Numbered from the stretch's first letter, positions 54,071 through 64,000 are shown. The stretch is 64,000 bases of DNA from Anaplasma capra (GCF_025628805.1 NZ_JAOTBG010000001.1:29127-93126), one strand, 5' to 3'. A program made the numbers and translations. Notes: generated by a model from the letters alone, not told the origin.

Positions 54071-57000
54071 TCATTGTCCTGACAGATTGTTGAGTTCAGT
54101 CTCTAGAGCCTGAATCTGAGATTCAATTTCCTGCTTCATGTTGTCCGAAATGTCAGGTATATCTAGAGCCTTCCTCAGTTCCACAATTCTTTCTTGCAAG
54201 CTACTAATTTGTTCCTTACGTTCCTTTTCCTTCTGACTACGACCACTCCTACCGGTAGAGTGCCCCCCCGATGCTCCCCATAAACCAGCAGCGAGCCCCT
54301 GCGACGCACCCATTGCTTTATCGGTAGCACCCTCTGCCTGCTCACTTGTCACTTCTTGCTCTTCTTCCACTTGATCGCCTGCATCCGCCATATCCACGGC
54401 CCCGTAGCCGCTGCTGCCATCATCAGTGGCGTCTTCTGCGCCTGCCCACGTTTCTGGATCCTGAGCCGCACTGTAGTTAACATCGTATTCAGCAGCATCT
54501 CCCTGTCCCTCAGTAACTGAAGTCGGGCTCTCATCCGCGAGCATGTCTTCAAAACCCACAAACGCCTGCGCACTACGAGTGTCCCCGTGATCTTCTGGCG
54601 CTCCGTGCACAACCTCCTCGGTAGACTCATGCTGCTCATCCCGTCCCAAAGGCCCTTCTGTTACGTCGCTCGTAGATGTCTCAGGCTCAGTCTGCAGCAT
54701 TGAGTCACTTTCGGAATCACCTTCAGCTCCTTCAAGCTTAGTCTGCGCCATCATTGCACCACCTTCAGTTTCCTCAGGCTCAGTCTGCAGCATTGAGTCA
54801 CTTTCGGAATCACCCTCAGCTTCCTCAGGCTTAGTCTGCAGCATTGAGTCACTTTCGGAATCACCCTCAGCTTCCTCAGGCTTAGTCTGCGCCATCATTG
54901 CGCCACCTTCAGTTTCCTCAGGCTCAGTCTGCAGCATTGAATCACTTTCGGAATCACCTTCAGCTTCTTCAAGCTTAGCCTGTGCCATCATTGCGCCACC
55001 TTCAGCTTCTTCAGGCTTGGTCTGCAGCATTGAGTCACTTTCGGAATCACCTTCAGCTTCCTCAGGCTTGGTCTGCGCCATCATTGCGCCACCTTCAGCT
55101 TCTTCAGGCTTGGTCTGCAGCATTGAGTCACTTTCGGAATCACCTTCAGCTTCCTCAGGCTTGGTCTGTAACATTGAACCACTTCCGGTTTTCTCGGACT
55201 TAGTCTGTAACATTGAATCGCTTTCAGTTTCCTCGGGCTTGGTCTGCGCCATCATTGAGTCACCTTCGGCTTCCTCATTGCGTGCAAGCACATCTCCTAG
55301 CAAATCATCAGGCACAGAGACCCCTGAAAGACCCTCTTCCTCGGGTTTACCCCACATTTCACGAGACTCATCCTCTTCGGGTCTGGCTTGCATCTCGTAT
55401 AATCTACCCTCCTCCGTAGTGTCTGCGTGACGCTCTTCACTCGTCATCCCGCTCAGAGTGTCAGTGTCGGGTTCTCGTAAAATATCATCCATCATTTCAG
55501 AAGCAGCCATCCTTCCGGGTCCATCGCCACCACCCGTAACCGACTCCTCGACACTACCCCGGGAACCCGCTGCATCGTCACCAATTTGTGCGCCACGCCT
55601 CGTGAGAGAGTGTCCAACCAACCCTGCAAAATCGACATCACCCGAAGGGGAAACAAACTCCTGGAGCTCGGGAACTTCTTCCGACCTCTCGCGAGATACA
55701 GCAGAAATCTCACTTCTGAGCCTATTCATATCCCTATCTATTCTATCCCTTGCTTCTGGGTCTTCTGCGTGCTCACGTAGCACACCCAGCCCATGTAGTG
55801 TGTCAACTGCATCCCAGAAATTTTCCTTGTGAACACACAAATTCCCGTCGTTATCGAAGAGCTTATGGCTGATAGTATCGGGACCACGCTCACCATCCAG
55901 AACATCGGATACCCCAGGGCGCGTAAACGGATTCGAATCATCATCCTTTTGCGCAGGCGCATACTCCCCTGGCTGATGCTTATCAAGCCCAATCGTGAGT
56001 GACTTAAGGCTACTCAGAAATGCAGCCCTGTCATGGGCAATGTTGTGTAGTAATCCCTCGGTCTCAGAGCCTGTTACGCGCCCCATGGCGTACCCACCCA
56101 GATACTTCATAGCATCCAAAGGAGAGTATCCTAAATGAGCACCAACCCACGCCCTTGCATAATCAAATCTTGGCGAAATGGAGGAGTGCGATTTGTACAA
56201 ATATTCTTCTGTGTACGGGGTGGTCAACGCGCCGGCAAGTGACCTTGTTCCATGAACCAACGTGCCTAGCATTCCACCAACTATCGGAGTTCTCCTTAGA
56301 ATGTTCTCCGGAGCTTTCGCTGCAGTGGAAACCAAGTCCCCCGCTTTCGCCCTCATTAAGATCCTGATTCCGTCTATACCTCTATCGAGACGATCTATCA
56401 CGGTACCCACAACAGGTATGTGTGAGAATATTCTGATAAACCCTTCACTGTACATGGACTCTACAGTCCTTGACAGCATACTACCACCTGCCAGAACAAC
56501 CGCCACATTCTGCACGAATGCCCTCATCTGCCATACCAAAAACGCCACAAGAATGAGCCCAAATACCTCTGGCCATGCCACTATGTATCCCTTCTTGATA
56601 TCCTTTATGATGTTATAGTCATATTGTTTTTCTAAATCCCTCGTAGTAGTGGGATTTATGACCTTATCACGGCTTATAACAGTTCCAGTCAGTACTCTGA
56701 CCAATTCCTCCTTGAATCTGGAATCCTTGTATTTCAACGTTACATCTTTGCTCGCCTTTTTGTCTTCATCTTCCCTTTTCTTGATAACATCAAGGAACTT
56801 ATTCACCGAGTCATCTGTCACGGTACCATCTTTCCTACGAACTTCTAGTTCGCCTTTTATTTTGTCCACTAATCTGGCAGTTGATGTACCGCGCGAACTG
56901 GCAATCAGCGAATTTGTCATCGAAGCCAAAGGCCCCAGCTTATCGGCACCTTTGATCGGAGACACCCCACCAGGAGGCGCAGAGACCCTTTCATCAGGAT

Positions 57001-58825
57001 CAAGGAATGGATAGTCCACATAGCGGAAATCCTCGTCTCTGTAGTCAGGGGGAACCCTAATAACTGCACCACCACCGGTAAATGTATACCTTGCAGAGCT
57101 CCCAGCATCCTCTTGCGAGTATTTACTATAGGCCCCACCCCATCCTATCAATATAGGGTTATACTTCTGCCCAGGAGTCCACTCATAATACCTCTGATCA
57201 ATTATTCTGTGCCCGAGAAAATACAACTTGATGTGAACAACTTCGTTGTAGCAAGCGGTAAAGCCAAAAATCCTGTAATAGTAGTGCATTATAAGCGAGC
57301 CAAACATCGCAACTAGGGTGAACATTAGTATCGCCTGCATTGAAAAACTAATGCACTGCGTCAGCCAACCGTCAAAAAGGCTCCTAAACCTGGAAAATAC
57401 TATACCAATAAACATGATGGGCATCAGCGCAATGAGAAAGGTAATGCCCACAAATGCGGTAAGATAAATGATGAATGCGTACATGCACAAGGCAACGTAG
57501 AAAATCACCGCTATTATTATTATCAGCAGCGCAAATATAGAGACCCAGTCGGCCATGATGAGCGCCCTGGCTTTTGCTTCCCACACGACAGTAGAAAATA
57601 TTCTCTCCCCGATCATTACATCCATAAATTCAAAGGGAGCATCAGGTTTAAATTTCTGGTTCGCAGCATAGCCGTTAACCAGAGCTATAATTTGGTCAAC
57701 ACCACCCGTAAACAGACCCAGAAGATGATTGTGAAAGAAGTCCCAACTACCTGGAGACACCAGCATTATAACCAGAATGATCTTCAGTATTCTGACTATT
57801 ACATCCACAAAAGGCGACTGCACCATTCCAAGTAGGTACGCCAGCGCAGAGGTGACCAAAAATAGGGTCATGACCGCAAAGGCGAAATTTCTAAATCCCG
57901 TGTTTTGTGCAATGTTTGTGAATATTTGTTTCCCTGCTTTATCAAGCTCATTCCTGACAAGCCTTCTTACGTATTCAAAGACCTTAACACCGTCCCCGTT
58001 AATCACACCTTTTTTGAATTCCAAGCTGTAACCGCCGGCATTGTCGTAATAGTAGTTATCCAGTATCTTAACGTATACCTTCCACCCCCTTTCTGGCTTT
58101 ATATTTTGGCACTCACTATTGAAGATCTTCCCGTCAGAGTGATAAGAGGCCTTCCCAGCCGTATCTACTGCCTCGTATCCGAGGTGTGTTGTTGGAGATG
58201 CAGGGTACTCAATTAGATCAAGGGTAGCGTTGGGATCAGGATCTTCTGGACGCTTGAATAGCAAATATGCACCATATCCTTTTTCCAACCAGCACGGTCT
58301 TCCGTATTGCCCCTTGTCTTCAGCATCGGTCTCGGGTATATACTGGCAGCTAAGTTTGCATCCACCTACGGTACGCTCACGCTTCTCATAAGGGCCACAG
58401 ACCCTTTCCACGTCAACAACTGAGTCATAAAACTCATCATTAGGATCCACCGGCCTTGATATACCAGTGTTGACAGCCAGTTGTGAGCTGTGCTTTTCTC
58501 CGTTTTTAGCCCAGGGAACCCACGCCCCTTCTATACTGATTACAATCTCCTCCCCGTCAGTAACAAACCCGGTGTCTTTCCAACGCACTATATGCTTGTT
58601 GGCCCCAGGCATGCTTGCGTTACCTATCTGGCCATCACCAGCTTTAAATGCCTCAACATTCCCTGGACCGTAATAAGCAGACACAGACGCGGTGGTACTG
58701 CTGTTGAAATTGTCCGCAGACACACATCGTGGAAATGGCACTTCGTTTCCGCATGACGTAACAAGCAAGCACAACAGTAGCGACCTCAGAAAATTGTTCG
58801 CAGCTGACCTCGCAATTGTAAACAT
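54071..58825 (-). CDS. virB6-4: Giant VirB6-family type IV secretion protein (VirB6-4) with repeat-rich tail
   Basis: VirB6 is the polytopic inner-membrane core of type IV secretion; Anaplasmataceae have four in tandem after virB3-virB4, and this is the last in that order. The 1584-residue protein starts with a lipoprotein signal ending LLVTSCG, followed by a soluble region (about residues 30-305). A cluster of membrane helices comes next (about 310-530), with the family block SPGSW-x-FF, and another helix near 745-790. From about residue 950 the protein is acidic and low-complexity, including 31-residue repeats (about 1180-1380), and it ends in a coiled coil. The repeats are typical of exposed or secreted, strain-variable regions. 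The virB6 number is assigned by position only. Confidence 0.85.
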   Translation of the reverse strand: MFTIARSAANNFLRSLLLCLLVTSCGNEVPFPRCVSADNFNSSTTASVSAYYGPGNVEAFKAGDGQIGNASMPGANKHIVRWKDTGFVTDGEEIVISIEGAWVPWAKNGEKHSSQLAVNTGISRPVDPNDEFYDSVVDVERVCGPYEKRERTVGGCKLSCQYIPETDAEDKGQYGRPCWLEKGYGAYLLFKRPEDPDPNATLDLIEYPASPTTHLGYEAVDTAGKASYHSDGKIFNSECQNIKPERGWKVYVKILDNYYYDNAGGYSLEFKKGVINGDGVKVFEYVRRLVRNELDKAGKQIFTNIAQNTGFRNFAFAVMTLFLVTSALAYLLGMVQSPFVDVIVRILKIILVIMLVSPGSWDFFHNHLLGLFTGGVDQIIALVNGYAANQKFKPDAPFEFMDVMIGERIFSTVVWEAKARALIMADWVSIFALLIIIIAVIFYVALCMYAFIIYLTAFVGITFLIALMPIMFIGIVFSRFRSLFDGWLTQCISFSMQAILMFTLVAMFGSLIMHYYYRIFGFTACYNEVVHIKLYFLGHRIIDQRYYEWTPGQKYNPILIGWGGAYSKYSQEDAGSSARYTFTGGGAVIRVPPDYRDEDFRYVDYPFLDPDERVSAPPGGVSPIKGADKLGPLASMTNSLIASSRGTSTARLVDKIKGELEVRRKDGTVTDDSVNKFLDVIKKREDEDKKASKDVTLKYKDSRFKEELVRVLTGTVISRDKVINPTTTRDLEKQYDYNIIKDIKKGYIVAWPEVFGLILVAFLVWQMRAFVQNVAVVLAGGSMLSRTVESMYSEGFIRIFSHIPVVGTVIDRLDRGIDGIRILMRAKAGDLVSTAAKAPENILRRTPIVGGMLGTLVHGTRSLAGALTTPYTEEYLYKSHSSISPRFDYARAWVGAHLGYSPLDAMKYLGGYAMGRVTGSETEGLLHNIAHDRAAFLSSLKSLTIGLDKHQPGEYAPAQKDDDSNPFTRPGVSDVLDGERGPDTISHKLFDNDGNLCVHKENFWDAVDTLHGLGVLREHAEDPEARDRIDRDMNRLRSEISAVSRERSEEVPELQEFVSPSGDVDFAGLVGHSLTRRGAQIGDDAAGSRGSVEESVTGGGDGPGRMAASEMMDDILREPDTDTLSGMTSEERHADTTEEGRLYEMQARPEEDESREMWGKPEEEGLSGVSVPDDLLGDVLARNEEAEGDSMMAQTKPEETESDSMLQTKSEKTGSGSMLQTKPEEAEGDSESDSMLQTKPEEAEGGAMMAQTKPEEAEGDSESDSMLQTKPEEAEGGAMMAQAKLEEAEGDSESDSMLQTEPEETEGGAMMAQTKPEEAEGDSESDSMLQTKPEEAEGDSESDSMLQTEPEETEGGAMMAQTKLEGAEGDSESDSMLQTEPETSTSDVTEGPLGRDEQHESTEEVVHGAPEDHGDTRSAQAFVGFEDMLADESPTSVTEGQGDAAEYDVNYSAAQDPETWAGAEDATDDGSSGYGAVDMADAGDQVEEEQEVTSEQAEGATDKAMGASQGLAAGLWGASGGHSTGRSGRSQKEKERKEQISSLQERIVELRKALDIPDISDNMKQEIESQIQALETELNNLSGQ
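54681..55279. repeat. 93-base tandem repeats within virB6-4
   Basis: In-frame units of 93 bases encode the 31-residue block GDSESDSMLQTKPEEAE-GGAMMAQTKPEEAE. Four full copies, one 17-residue half and a truncated last copy occur, after about 45 residues of degenerate leader units. The two halves of the unit resemble each other (core M-x-Q-T-K-P-E-E-A-E), so the array likely grew from a module of about 15 residues. Confidence 0.9.
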
Positions 58826-58868
58826 GCACCTCAGACCGATATGACCTACCTACTTCTCCAGTCCTAAT

Positions 58869-61800
58869 TCACTCCTCCGCTGGAGTGTCATTATCCGGGC
58901 TCTTATTTAACTTTTCCTCAATGGGCTCCCCATCGGGGTCGTCACGGTTGCTAATACCGCCCGCAACACCTCTTGTAGAACCTTCCTTATCAGCACCGTG
59001 GCCGATTTCGTCATCTTCCACATCACTTAGATGATCAACAAACTTGGCTACTTGTGGTCGCTGTTCTGCCTGAGCACCACCTCCACTTGCGGCATCATCA
59101 GAATCATGAGGAGTTTGTACGCCGTATCCAGGATCTTTTCCCGTCGGCTCCTCCCCTATATGTTGATGCTGCGCTTCATCAGGCTCCAAACCTGTACTAG
59201 TTTCAGAAACTGACGCCCTGTGCGCATACTCTTCTTCCTCCGCGGAAGTAGCAGTAGCTTCTTCTACGGGCTGCCCCTGTCCACTACCTTCCTCAAAGCG
59301 CTCTACCTCTTGAGGAGATGGCTCAGATCGTGCAACAGCATCGTCCGCACCGCTCAGTACATCCTCCACATGCGCATCACCGGTGTTGCTACTATCTCCA
59401 TATTCCGCATGAGAATCCGCACCCGCTTCCACAGCATTTGCCAGGCCATCTGGTCGACTTATTCCCCCATCACCATCAGAAACTGCGGCACTGGTCGCGC
59501 CGCTTAATTGCTCATCCCCAAGTAACGACTCACTAGCGCCAAATGCAGGCGATGTTTCTGCCCGTGGCTCTCTACTGCCACTTACGCTATCACTCCCAGC
59601 CTGAGTACCCCCAGACGCAGACGCTTCAGATGCGCTCCCAGCCCCAACATTGCCCACATCCTGCATCGCCGTGCGAGGAGCAACCGCGGCGGCATCACCT
59701 CCACTACCAGCTCCTGAGGGTTCTGACCCATCGGCACCTTCTTGCATTGGTCGCACCCCATCCCTATTCTCAAACTGCACTCTATCCTCACCGGGAGGCG
59801 TCATCCCCGCAGCTGCGGAAATACGCTGTTGAGACGCGGCATCCAGACCTACAATCCCAAGCATACTCTGGGTAGCACCAACAGCACTTGCCGTTATCCC
59901 TGCAACGCTACCAGATATTGAGAGGACCATAGCTTCCGAAATACTCACAAATTCTCGAATAGCTTTACAACAGAATATGAGCATCATGGCAACAGCAAGC
60001 CCGAACGGGAGGCCCATGAATCCCACATCCTCTCTGGCAAGGCCCTCCCTATGCCGATCATTTACAGAAAGCTCGTTAGAAAAGCCTATGGGCAACATAA
60101 CAGGCAACAGGCATATGTCAGGTCTGTTAGGAGTCCCTGGATCATCAGAAGGTATGTTAATACCTATTGCACAGCTTTCACAGGCGGTAAAGTCAGTAAC
60201 CGAGTGCAAGCTGCTGAGAATCATCTGGTTCAAGAATGCAATTGAGGTAAAAATAACTATCGGCTGCAGCGAGAAGTTCATTAGGAGTTTTAACCATCCA
60301 TCGAACAGGTTTTTAGTTCTTTGAAATAATATGAAGGAAAGGAATATTGGCGCCAGAGTTATCAGAAACGCCACAGCCAGAATCAAGAACAAATACTTGA
60401 TCATGACCTCAATCATTGCCAGAAAGAAAGCTATCAGCCCCCAAATCACTCCGATAAACACAAGCCAGCCCACGGGTCCTGCAGCCACGAGAGCGAAAAG
60501 CCTGATCCAAAGCTCAGAAGTCAAAAGCAACCCTAGAGTCGCGTCCAGAAATTTGAATGAGGTGTCACCATCCAAGTATCCGTTAAATGCGGTGATTATT
60601 TCAGAAACGCCACCAATGAATATGCCAAAGCAGTGCTCATTGAAAAACTTCCAACTACCGGGAGAGAATAAAGAGATTAATAATACTATTTTTGCGATTC
60701 TTATAACCAGGTCGTACTTGGTAATCTTAATTACACCCATGACGTATCCGATCGCTGAGAACATCAAAAATAGGGTCAGCACCCCCTGCACAAGCATCCA
60801 AAAGGGCTTCGACGAAACTTGGTTATTAAATATCTGTTGCAGTGCCCCATCTGACTTCCTGTTATCCAGTGCCTTTTCAAAAGACTTCCCAACCGCGGAT
60901 GATATGTCTGCTACAGCGTCATCGCTGCCAGGTATCGCAGTACCATACAGCACATTGAGGAGAATACCCTGCAACAGCGCAAAAAACTTGGAAATTATTG
61001 GCTCCCAAGTTGGAATCCAAAGTCGCACCGCATAATAGTTATCTGGATAGTTGCCATCTTTGAGCTGGCTATCGTATTTTTCATCAACTTCTATTCCAAA
61101 GTACAAATTGCCTGACGACTTATCTGTGGATGAACCCCCTTCTTTGTTGATGATGTAAATCCCTGTGGAAGAATTATCCTGCTCCAGATCAAGCTCTATT
61201 TCACCCTTTCCCGTACCACTGCCAGGTAGAAACTTGGGCGCTTCTTTTCCGATGTACATGTACAGCTTCTTGCCGGAAGTTGCGTAGCAGGTCCTGTGAA
61301 CATTTAAGGTGTAAAAGCCCTGCATTTTGGCATCGCTACTTTGTACTTGTTTACCGGAACCACCTATCCTTATATCCTTGAGATATGAGAGAAATAGCCG
61401 GCCACTGTCTGGGACTTCGTAGCTTGTGTGCATCTTCAAGCTGCGCTCCTTAAAAGTCCCCCCAGCTGAAACGCCGTGAACACCCTCGGGAAGAAACTTA
61501 CAGGAGGTACCACTGCCGCAACCACTTTTGGTAATATCAGCAGCTGTGCCAGTGTTAGTCGTACCTGCGCTAGCTGTACCAGTTCTTATTACCGCAATGG
61601 CACCCTCGGCCATTTCGTATGCACTGTCAGATATTTTTGCGCTGTCATCATTAGGTAGCGAAAAATCTAGATACTCCTCAAGTTTGAGTTCACCTGAGGA
61701 CGTGGACCCCGATCCTGAGGGGGGATTTTTCTTAAGTTTCGGAGTGGGGCACATTATTTTGTCACCTATAACATGCACAATAGACCGCGTACAATTTGGC

Positions 61801-62795
61801 TCATTTACCTGCTGCGAAGGTGTGCATATAAGGCCGCAGCGACAGTTTATGTCATACTCCGTGTACCCCCTAAGTATGGCATCATACTTAGCATCCTCTG
61901 CAGAGTTGTTTTGTCCGCCATGCTGTTGCCTCTTCTTATACCCCGGTTTTGTGCTTCGTTTAAGCTCGGCCAGATTCCTTCCTTCTATCTCCCTGGTAAT
62001 GAACCCAGACTCCTTGAGCTTTCTACAAACATCATCTGTTATCTCTTGATCGCCAATCTTGATTGTCCGACCATCATGAATCCGTCCAGTGGCCACCATG
62101 TACTGTGAGTCAGATGTCAGTACACTCCTGGTGGGCTCCTTGCCAATGCGTGACATATAACCCAAGGGGAATGCCAGGCGCGAAATCTTTATCGCGCTAT
62201 CACCAAACTTAGGCAACTCTATACCTTGTGGAATCTCTTCGCATCTCCCCCCATCTGACTTGCGATAAAGCGACGCAGAGCCACCATAAGCCCCAGAAGA
62301 ACAGATATCCTTGGCATCTATACCGCGCTTACAGCCGCTGTCCCGATAAAAATCGCTGTTGCCGTAATAGATAATGAAGCTTTCCTCATTTCCTATCTTT
62401 TCACAAGATGGAAGCTCTAGGTCGTAAAGAAATGGAGAAAAAGTCACCCGGTCACCTTTGACAACATCAAGCAAGGTGTCGTAGAACTCGTGTTCGGGAC
62501 GGTCAGCATATGCAAAATTTTCGGGGAACATCCTCACTGTAGCGATTGTACTGGCATCCTTGGGGCAAAGGTTTATGGTGTTCTCAACTGTAAGCTTCAG
62601 TTCGCGGCCTGCCTCAACACTATGGCCTGAATTTACCCAATATGTTGCTGGATTCTGCCTAGAAGAACCTGCAGGCTGCACAGGAACTTGTACTACAACA
62701 GAGTTGCTGCTAACACCCTTCCCAGGCTCTATACACACGCCTCCACATCCGGAAATTAGTAGCGTCAACACAATGAGCGGCAGCAATCTGGACAT
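58869..62795 (-). CDS. virB6-3: Large VirB6-family type IV secretion protein (VirB6-3)
   Basis: The 1308-residue protein starts with a lipoprotein signal (MSRLLPLIVLTLLISGCGG; ATG at 62795 has AGGTGG upstream and is preferred to a GTG at 62804). A Cys-containing soluble region follows (about residues 25-590). The VirB6/TrbL membrane core lies at about 620-960, with SPGSW-x-FF and many helices. The remaining 340 residues form an acidic tail rich in Gly, Ala, Ser and Glu with no membrane segment. Nine bases separate it from the upstream virB6-2 stop, and virB6-4 follows after 43 bases, so the three form one transcript. Confidence 0.87.
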   Translation of the reverse strand: MSRLLPLIVLTLLISGCGGVCIEPGKGVSSNSVVVQVPVQPAGSSRQNPATYWVNSGHSVEAGRELKLTVENTINLCPKDASTIATVRMFPENFAYADRPEHEFYDTLLDVVKGDRVTFSPFLYDLELPSCEKIGNEESFIIYYGNSDFYRDSGCKRGIDAKDICSSGAYGGSASLYRKSDGGRCEEIPQGIELPKFGDSAIKISRLAFPLGYMSRIGKEPTRSVLTSDSQYMVATGRIHDGRTIKIGDQEITDDVCRKLKESGFITREIEGRNLAELKRSTKPGYKKRQQHGGQNNSAEDAKYDAILRGYTEYDINCRCGLICTPSQQVNEPNCTRSIVHVIGDKIMCPTPKLKKNPPSGSGSTSSGELKLEEYLDFSLPNDDSAKISDSAYEMAEGAIAVIRTGTASAGTTNTGTAADITKSGCGSGTSCKFLPEGVHGVSAGGTFKERSLKMHTSYEVPDSGRLFLSYLKDIRIGGSGKQVQSSDAKMQGFYTLNVHRTCYATSGKKLYMYIGKEAPKFLPGSGTGKGEIELDLEQDNSSTGIYIINKEGGSSTDKSSGNLYFGIEVDEKYDSQLKDGNYPDNYYAVRLWIPTWEPIISKFFALLQGILLNVLYGTAIPGSDDAVADISSAVGKSFEKALDNRKSDGALQQIFNNQVSSKPFWMLVQGVLTLFLMFSAIGYVMGVIKITKYDLVIRIAKIVLLISLFSPGSWKFFNEHCFGIFIGGVSEIITAFNGYLDGDTSFKFLDATLGLLLTSELWIRLFALVAAGPVGWLVFIGVIWGLIAFFLAMIEVMIKYLFLILAVAFLITLAPIFLSFILFQRTKNLFDGWLKLLMNFSLQPIVIFTSIAFLNQMILSSLHSVTDFTACESCAIGINIPSDDPGTPNRPDICLLPVMLPIGFSNELSVNDRHREGLAREDVGFMGLPFGLAVAMMLIFCCKAIREFVSISEAMVLSISGSVAGITASAVGATQSMLGIVGLDAASQQRISAAAGMTPPGEDRVQFENRDGVRPMQEGADGSEPSGAGSGGDAAAVAPRTAMQDVGNVGAGSASEASASGGTQAGSDSVSGSREPRAETSPAFGASESLLGDEQLSGATSAAVSDGDGGISRPDGLANAVEAGADSHAEYGDSSNTGDAHVEDVLSGADDAVARSEPSPQEVERFEEGSGQGQPVEEATATSAEEEEYAHRASVSETSTGLEPDEAQHQHIGEEPTGKDPGYGVQTPHDSDDAASGGGAQAEQRPQVAKFVDHLSDVEDDEIGHGADKEGSTRGVAGGISNRDDPDGEPIEEKLNKSPDNDTPAEE

Positions 62796-62804
62796 ACGCA
62801 CCAC

Positions 62805-64000
62805 CTAAAAGCTAGCTGGAGGATCAACAGGGTGGACGATGGGTTTACGTTTAGCAGCCTCACCAGCATGCCCACCACGAGGAGCAGTAGGCATGAGCCT
62901 GGACGCAAAGCTCTCCTCACGCCCAGCGCCTGCCCCTCTGCTGAAGAGAGCAAGCTGATGCTTCTGCTGCTCAACCATCTGCCCTGTCATCTTGTCCATA
63001 CCCACAACGCTCAGCATCGCCTGCGCTGCACCTGCACCAACGTCAGACAAGTTGGTGAATGCACCAAACATAATACTACACATCTCACCGCTATTTATTA
63101 CAAAGTCCCTAGTGGCATTAGCTATGGCAATGAATATGAGTACATTGAAAATCGAACCAGGAATTCCTATCAAAACCATATTCCCGGTATTGTACAACTC
63201 CCTCACAACATCACCGACTGGTGCAGCTGGCACTATTCCCACTGGCAGGAGAAAGTTCAATACGCACAAAGTGGCAATTTTTATATCAATGGATAGAACG
63301 CACGCATCACATACTTGGAAATTGAGCATTGCATATATCACGTTGTTCACCACCTGCACCATCAGGGCAATGCAAGAAAAGATCAAGACTGGCTGCATAG
63401 CGGTTTGCAATAGCACCTTAATCCACGCATCAAAAATCGCCTTGGTACGTTTGAACAACACGCAGATGAGGAAAAAGGGCGCCAAACACAACAGTAGCGC
63501 TATTAGCATCATCGATATAAGATATATCACTACAGCGTCAAACATGCACTCCACTAAAAGAAACAGTCCCCAAAAAATGAGTACCACTGTAAGCCACCCC
63601 ACGGGGCCAGCAAATAAAAGTGCCAGTAATTGAATCCAAGTCTGTGAGACCGTAAACCTATACAGTATGCCGTCCATGAATCCAAAATCATCAGAATGCC
63701 CAACGCCTCCAGTCATAATGGAAATGAATTCCTTCGGAGCATTCGTAAACAATTTGAATAGATGATCGTTGAAAAAGGTCCAGCTATCCGGGCGTATTAC
63801 ATATACTACGATAATAACCTTCGCAAAAATGACAAATAGCTGGAAAATAGATGCCCTGGAAAATCCCAAAAAGAAGTACAGTGCGCTGATCATAACGTAC
63901 AGAATCAGAATCGCATTTACTAATCTGAGAAACTGCCCATCCCTACTGATGTGCCTGTACATCTTAGCTATAACGCTATCCTGCCCACCGTCTTTGTTGC
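62805..64000 (-). CDS. virB6-2: VirB6-family type IV secretion protein (VirB6-2), N-terminus outside the window
   Basis: The frame is open through the right edge of the window, so the true start and N-terminal part are missing; an ATG at 63962 is only an internal Met. The visible 398 codons hold the membrane core: PDSWTFFNDHLFKLFT corresponds to the SPGSW block of the other two, followed by several helices, a Cys pair in FQVCDACVL, and a short polar tail ending KPIVHPVDPPASF. Unlike its neighbours the visible C-terminus has no long disordered extension. Position before virB6-3 suggests VirB6-2, though VirB6-1 cannot be excluded. Confidence 0.8.
   Translation of the reverse strand, partial: NKDGGQDSVIAKMYRHISRDGQFLRLVNAILILYVMISALYFFLGFSRASIFQLFVIFAKVIIVVYVIRPDSWTFFNDHLFKLFTNAPKEFISIMTGGVGHSDDFGFMDGILYRFTVSQTWIQLLALLFAGPVGWLTVVLIFWGLFLLVECMFDAVVIYLISMMLIALLLCLAPFFLICVLFKRTKAIFDAWIKVLLQTAMQPVLIFSCIALMVQVVNNVIYAMLNFQVCDACVLSIDIKIATLCVLNFLLPVGIVPAAPVGDVVRELYNTGNMVLIGIPGSIFNVLIFIAIANATRDFVINSGEMCSIMFGAFTNLSDVGAGAAQAMLSVVGMDKMTGQMVEQQKHQLALFSRGAGAGREESFASRLMPTAPRGGHAGEAAKRKPIVHPVDPPASF

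Noticed and set aside
54982-55430. Leu/Ser-rich plus-strand frames across the virB6-4 repeats
   Set aside because: They only reflect the repeat units read backwards; their periodicity follows the 93-base array.

Overview
The window looks like chromosome from an obligate intracellular alphaproteobacterium of the Anaplasmataceae, most likely Anaplasma, and within it the ruminant-erythrocyte group (A. marginale, A. centrale, A. ovis). The reasons are a block of very long VirB6-family type IV secretion genes with disordered C-terminal extensions, a VirB8 paralogue lying away from that block, three tandem beta-barrel proteins of the Asp55/Asp62 type, split nuo and vir operons, and moderate GC content. 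The genus call is inference from gene content; species was not tested.

Layout. 1-811: 3' part of a lipoprotein gene. 980-9515 (minus strand): dxr and nuoN, nuoM, nuoL, nuoK, nuoJ and nuoF, i.e. the membrane arm and NADH-binding subunit of complex I. 9594-25936: a mostly minus-strand run with a 3-hydroxyacyl-CoA dehydrogenase-like gene, two unknown membrane-protein genes, virB8-2, rmuC, hemF, argB, engB, pccB, a very small basic-protein gene and mutM; miaA, serS and prfA are on the plus strand. 25961-27686: tRNA-Thr(GGU) and gltX. 28146-33363: three tandem outer-membrane barrel genes. 33699-36270: petA-petB-petC (cytochrome bc1). 36541-45387: an unknown Cys-rich membrane protein, znuB, a small unknown gene, tsf, rpsB, maf, infA, a membrane-fusion protein, lpdA and a bamB-like gene, all minus strand. 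45703-53240: der, gpmI, carA, ispH, dut and murF. 53430-54035: a lone phage/gene-transfer-agent-type DUF2460 gene. 54071-64000: three consecutive virB6 genes, the rightmost cut by the window end.

How the genes fit together. Complex I, bc1, LpdA and PccB describe an aerobic organism living on TCA-cycle intermediates and amino acids. MiaA, SerS, GltX, PrfA, EF-Ts, S2, IF-1, Der and EngB are core translation and ribosome assembly. Dxr and IspH belong to the MEP isoprenoid pathway. The host-facing part is the porin cluster, the VirB6/VirB8 secretion components and several lipoproteins. I saw no rRNA, CRISPR array, insertion sequence or intact prophage. The most variable and least explained pieces are the tandem repeats in the last VirB6 protein, the solitary GTA-like gene beside it, and the unknown membrane proteins at 16109-18749 and 36541-37308.
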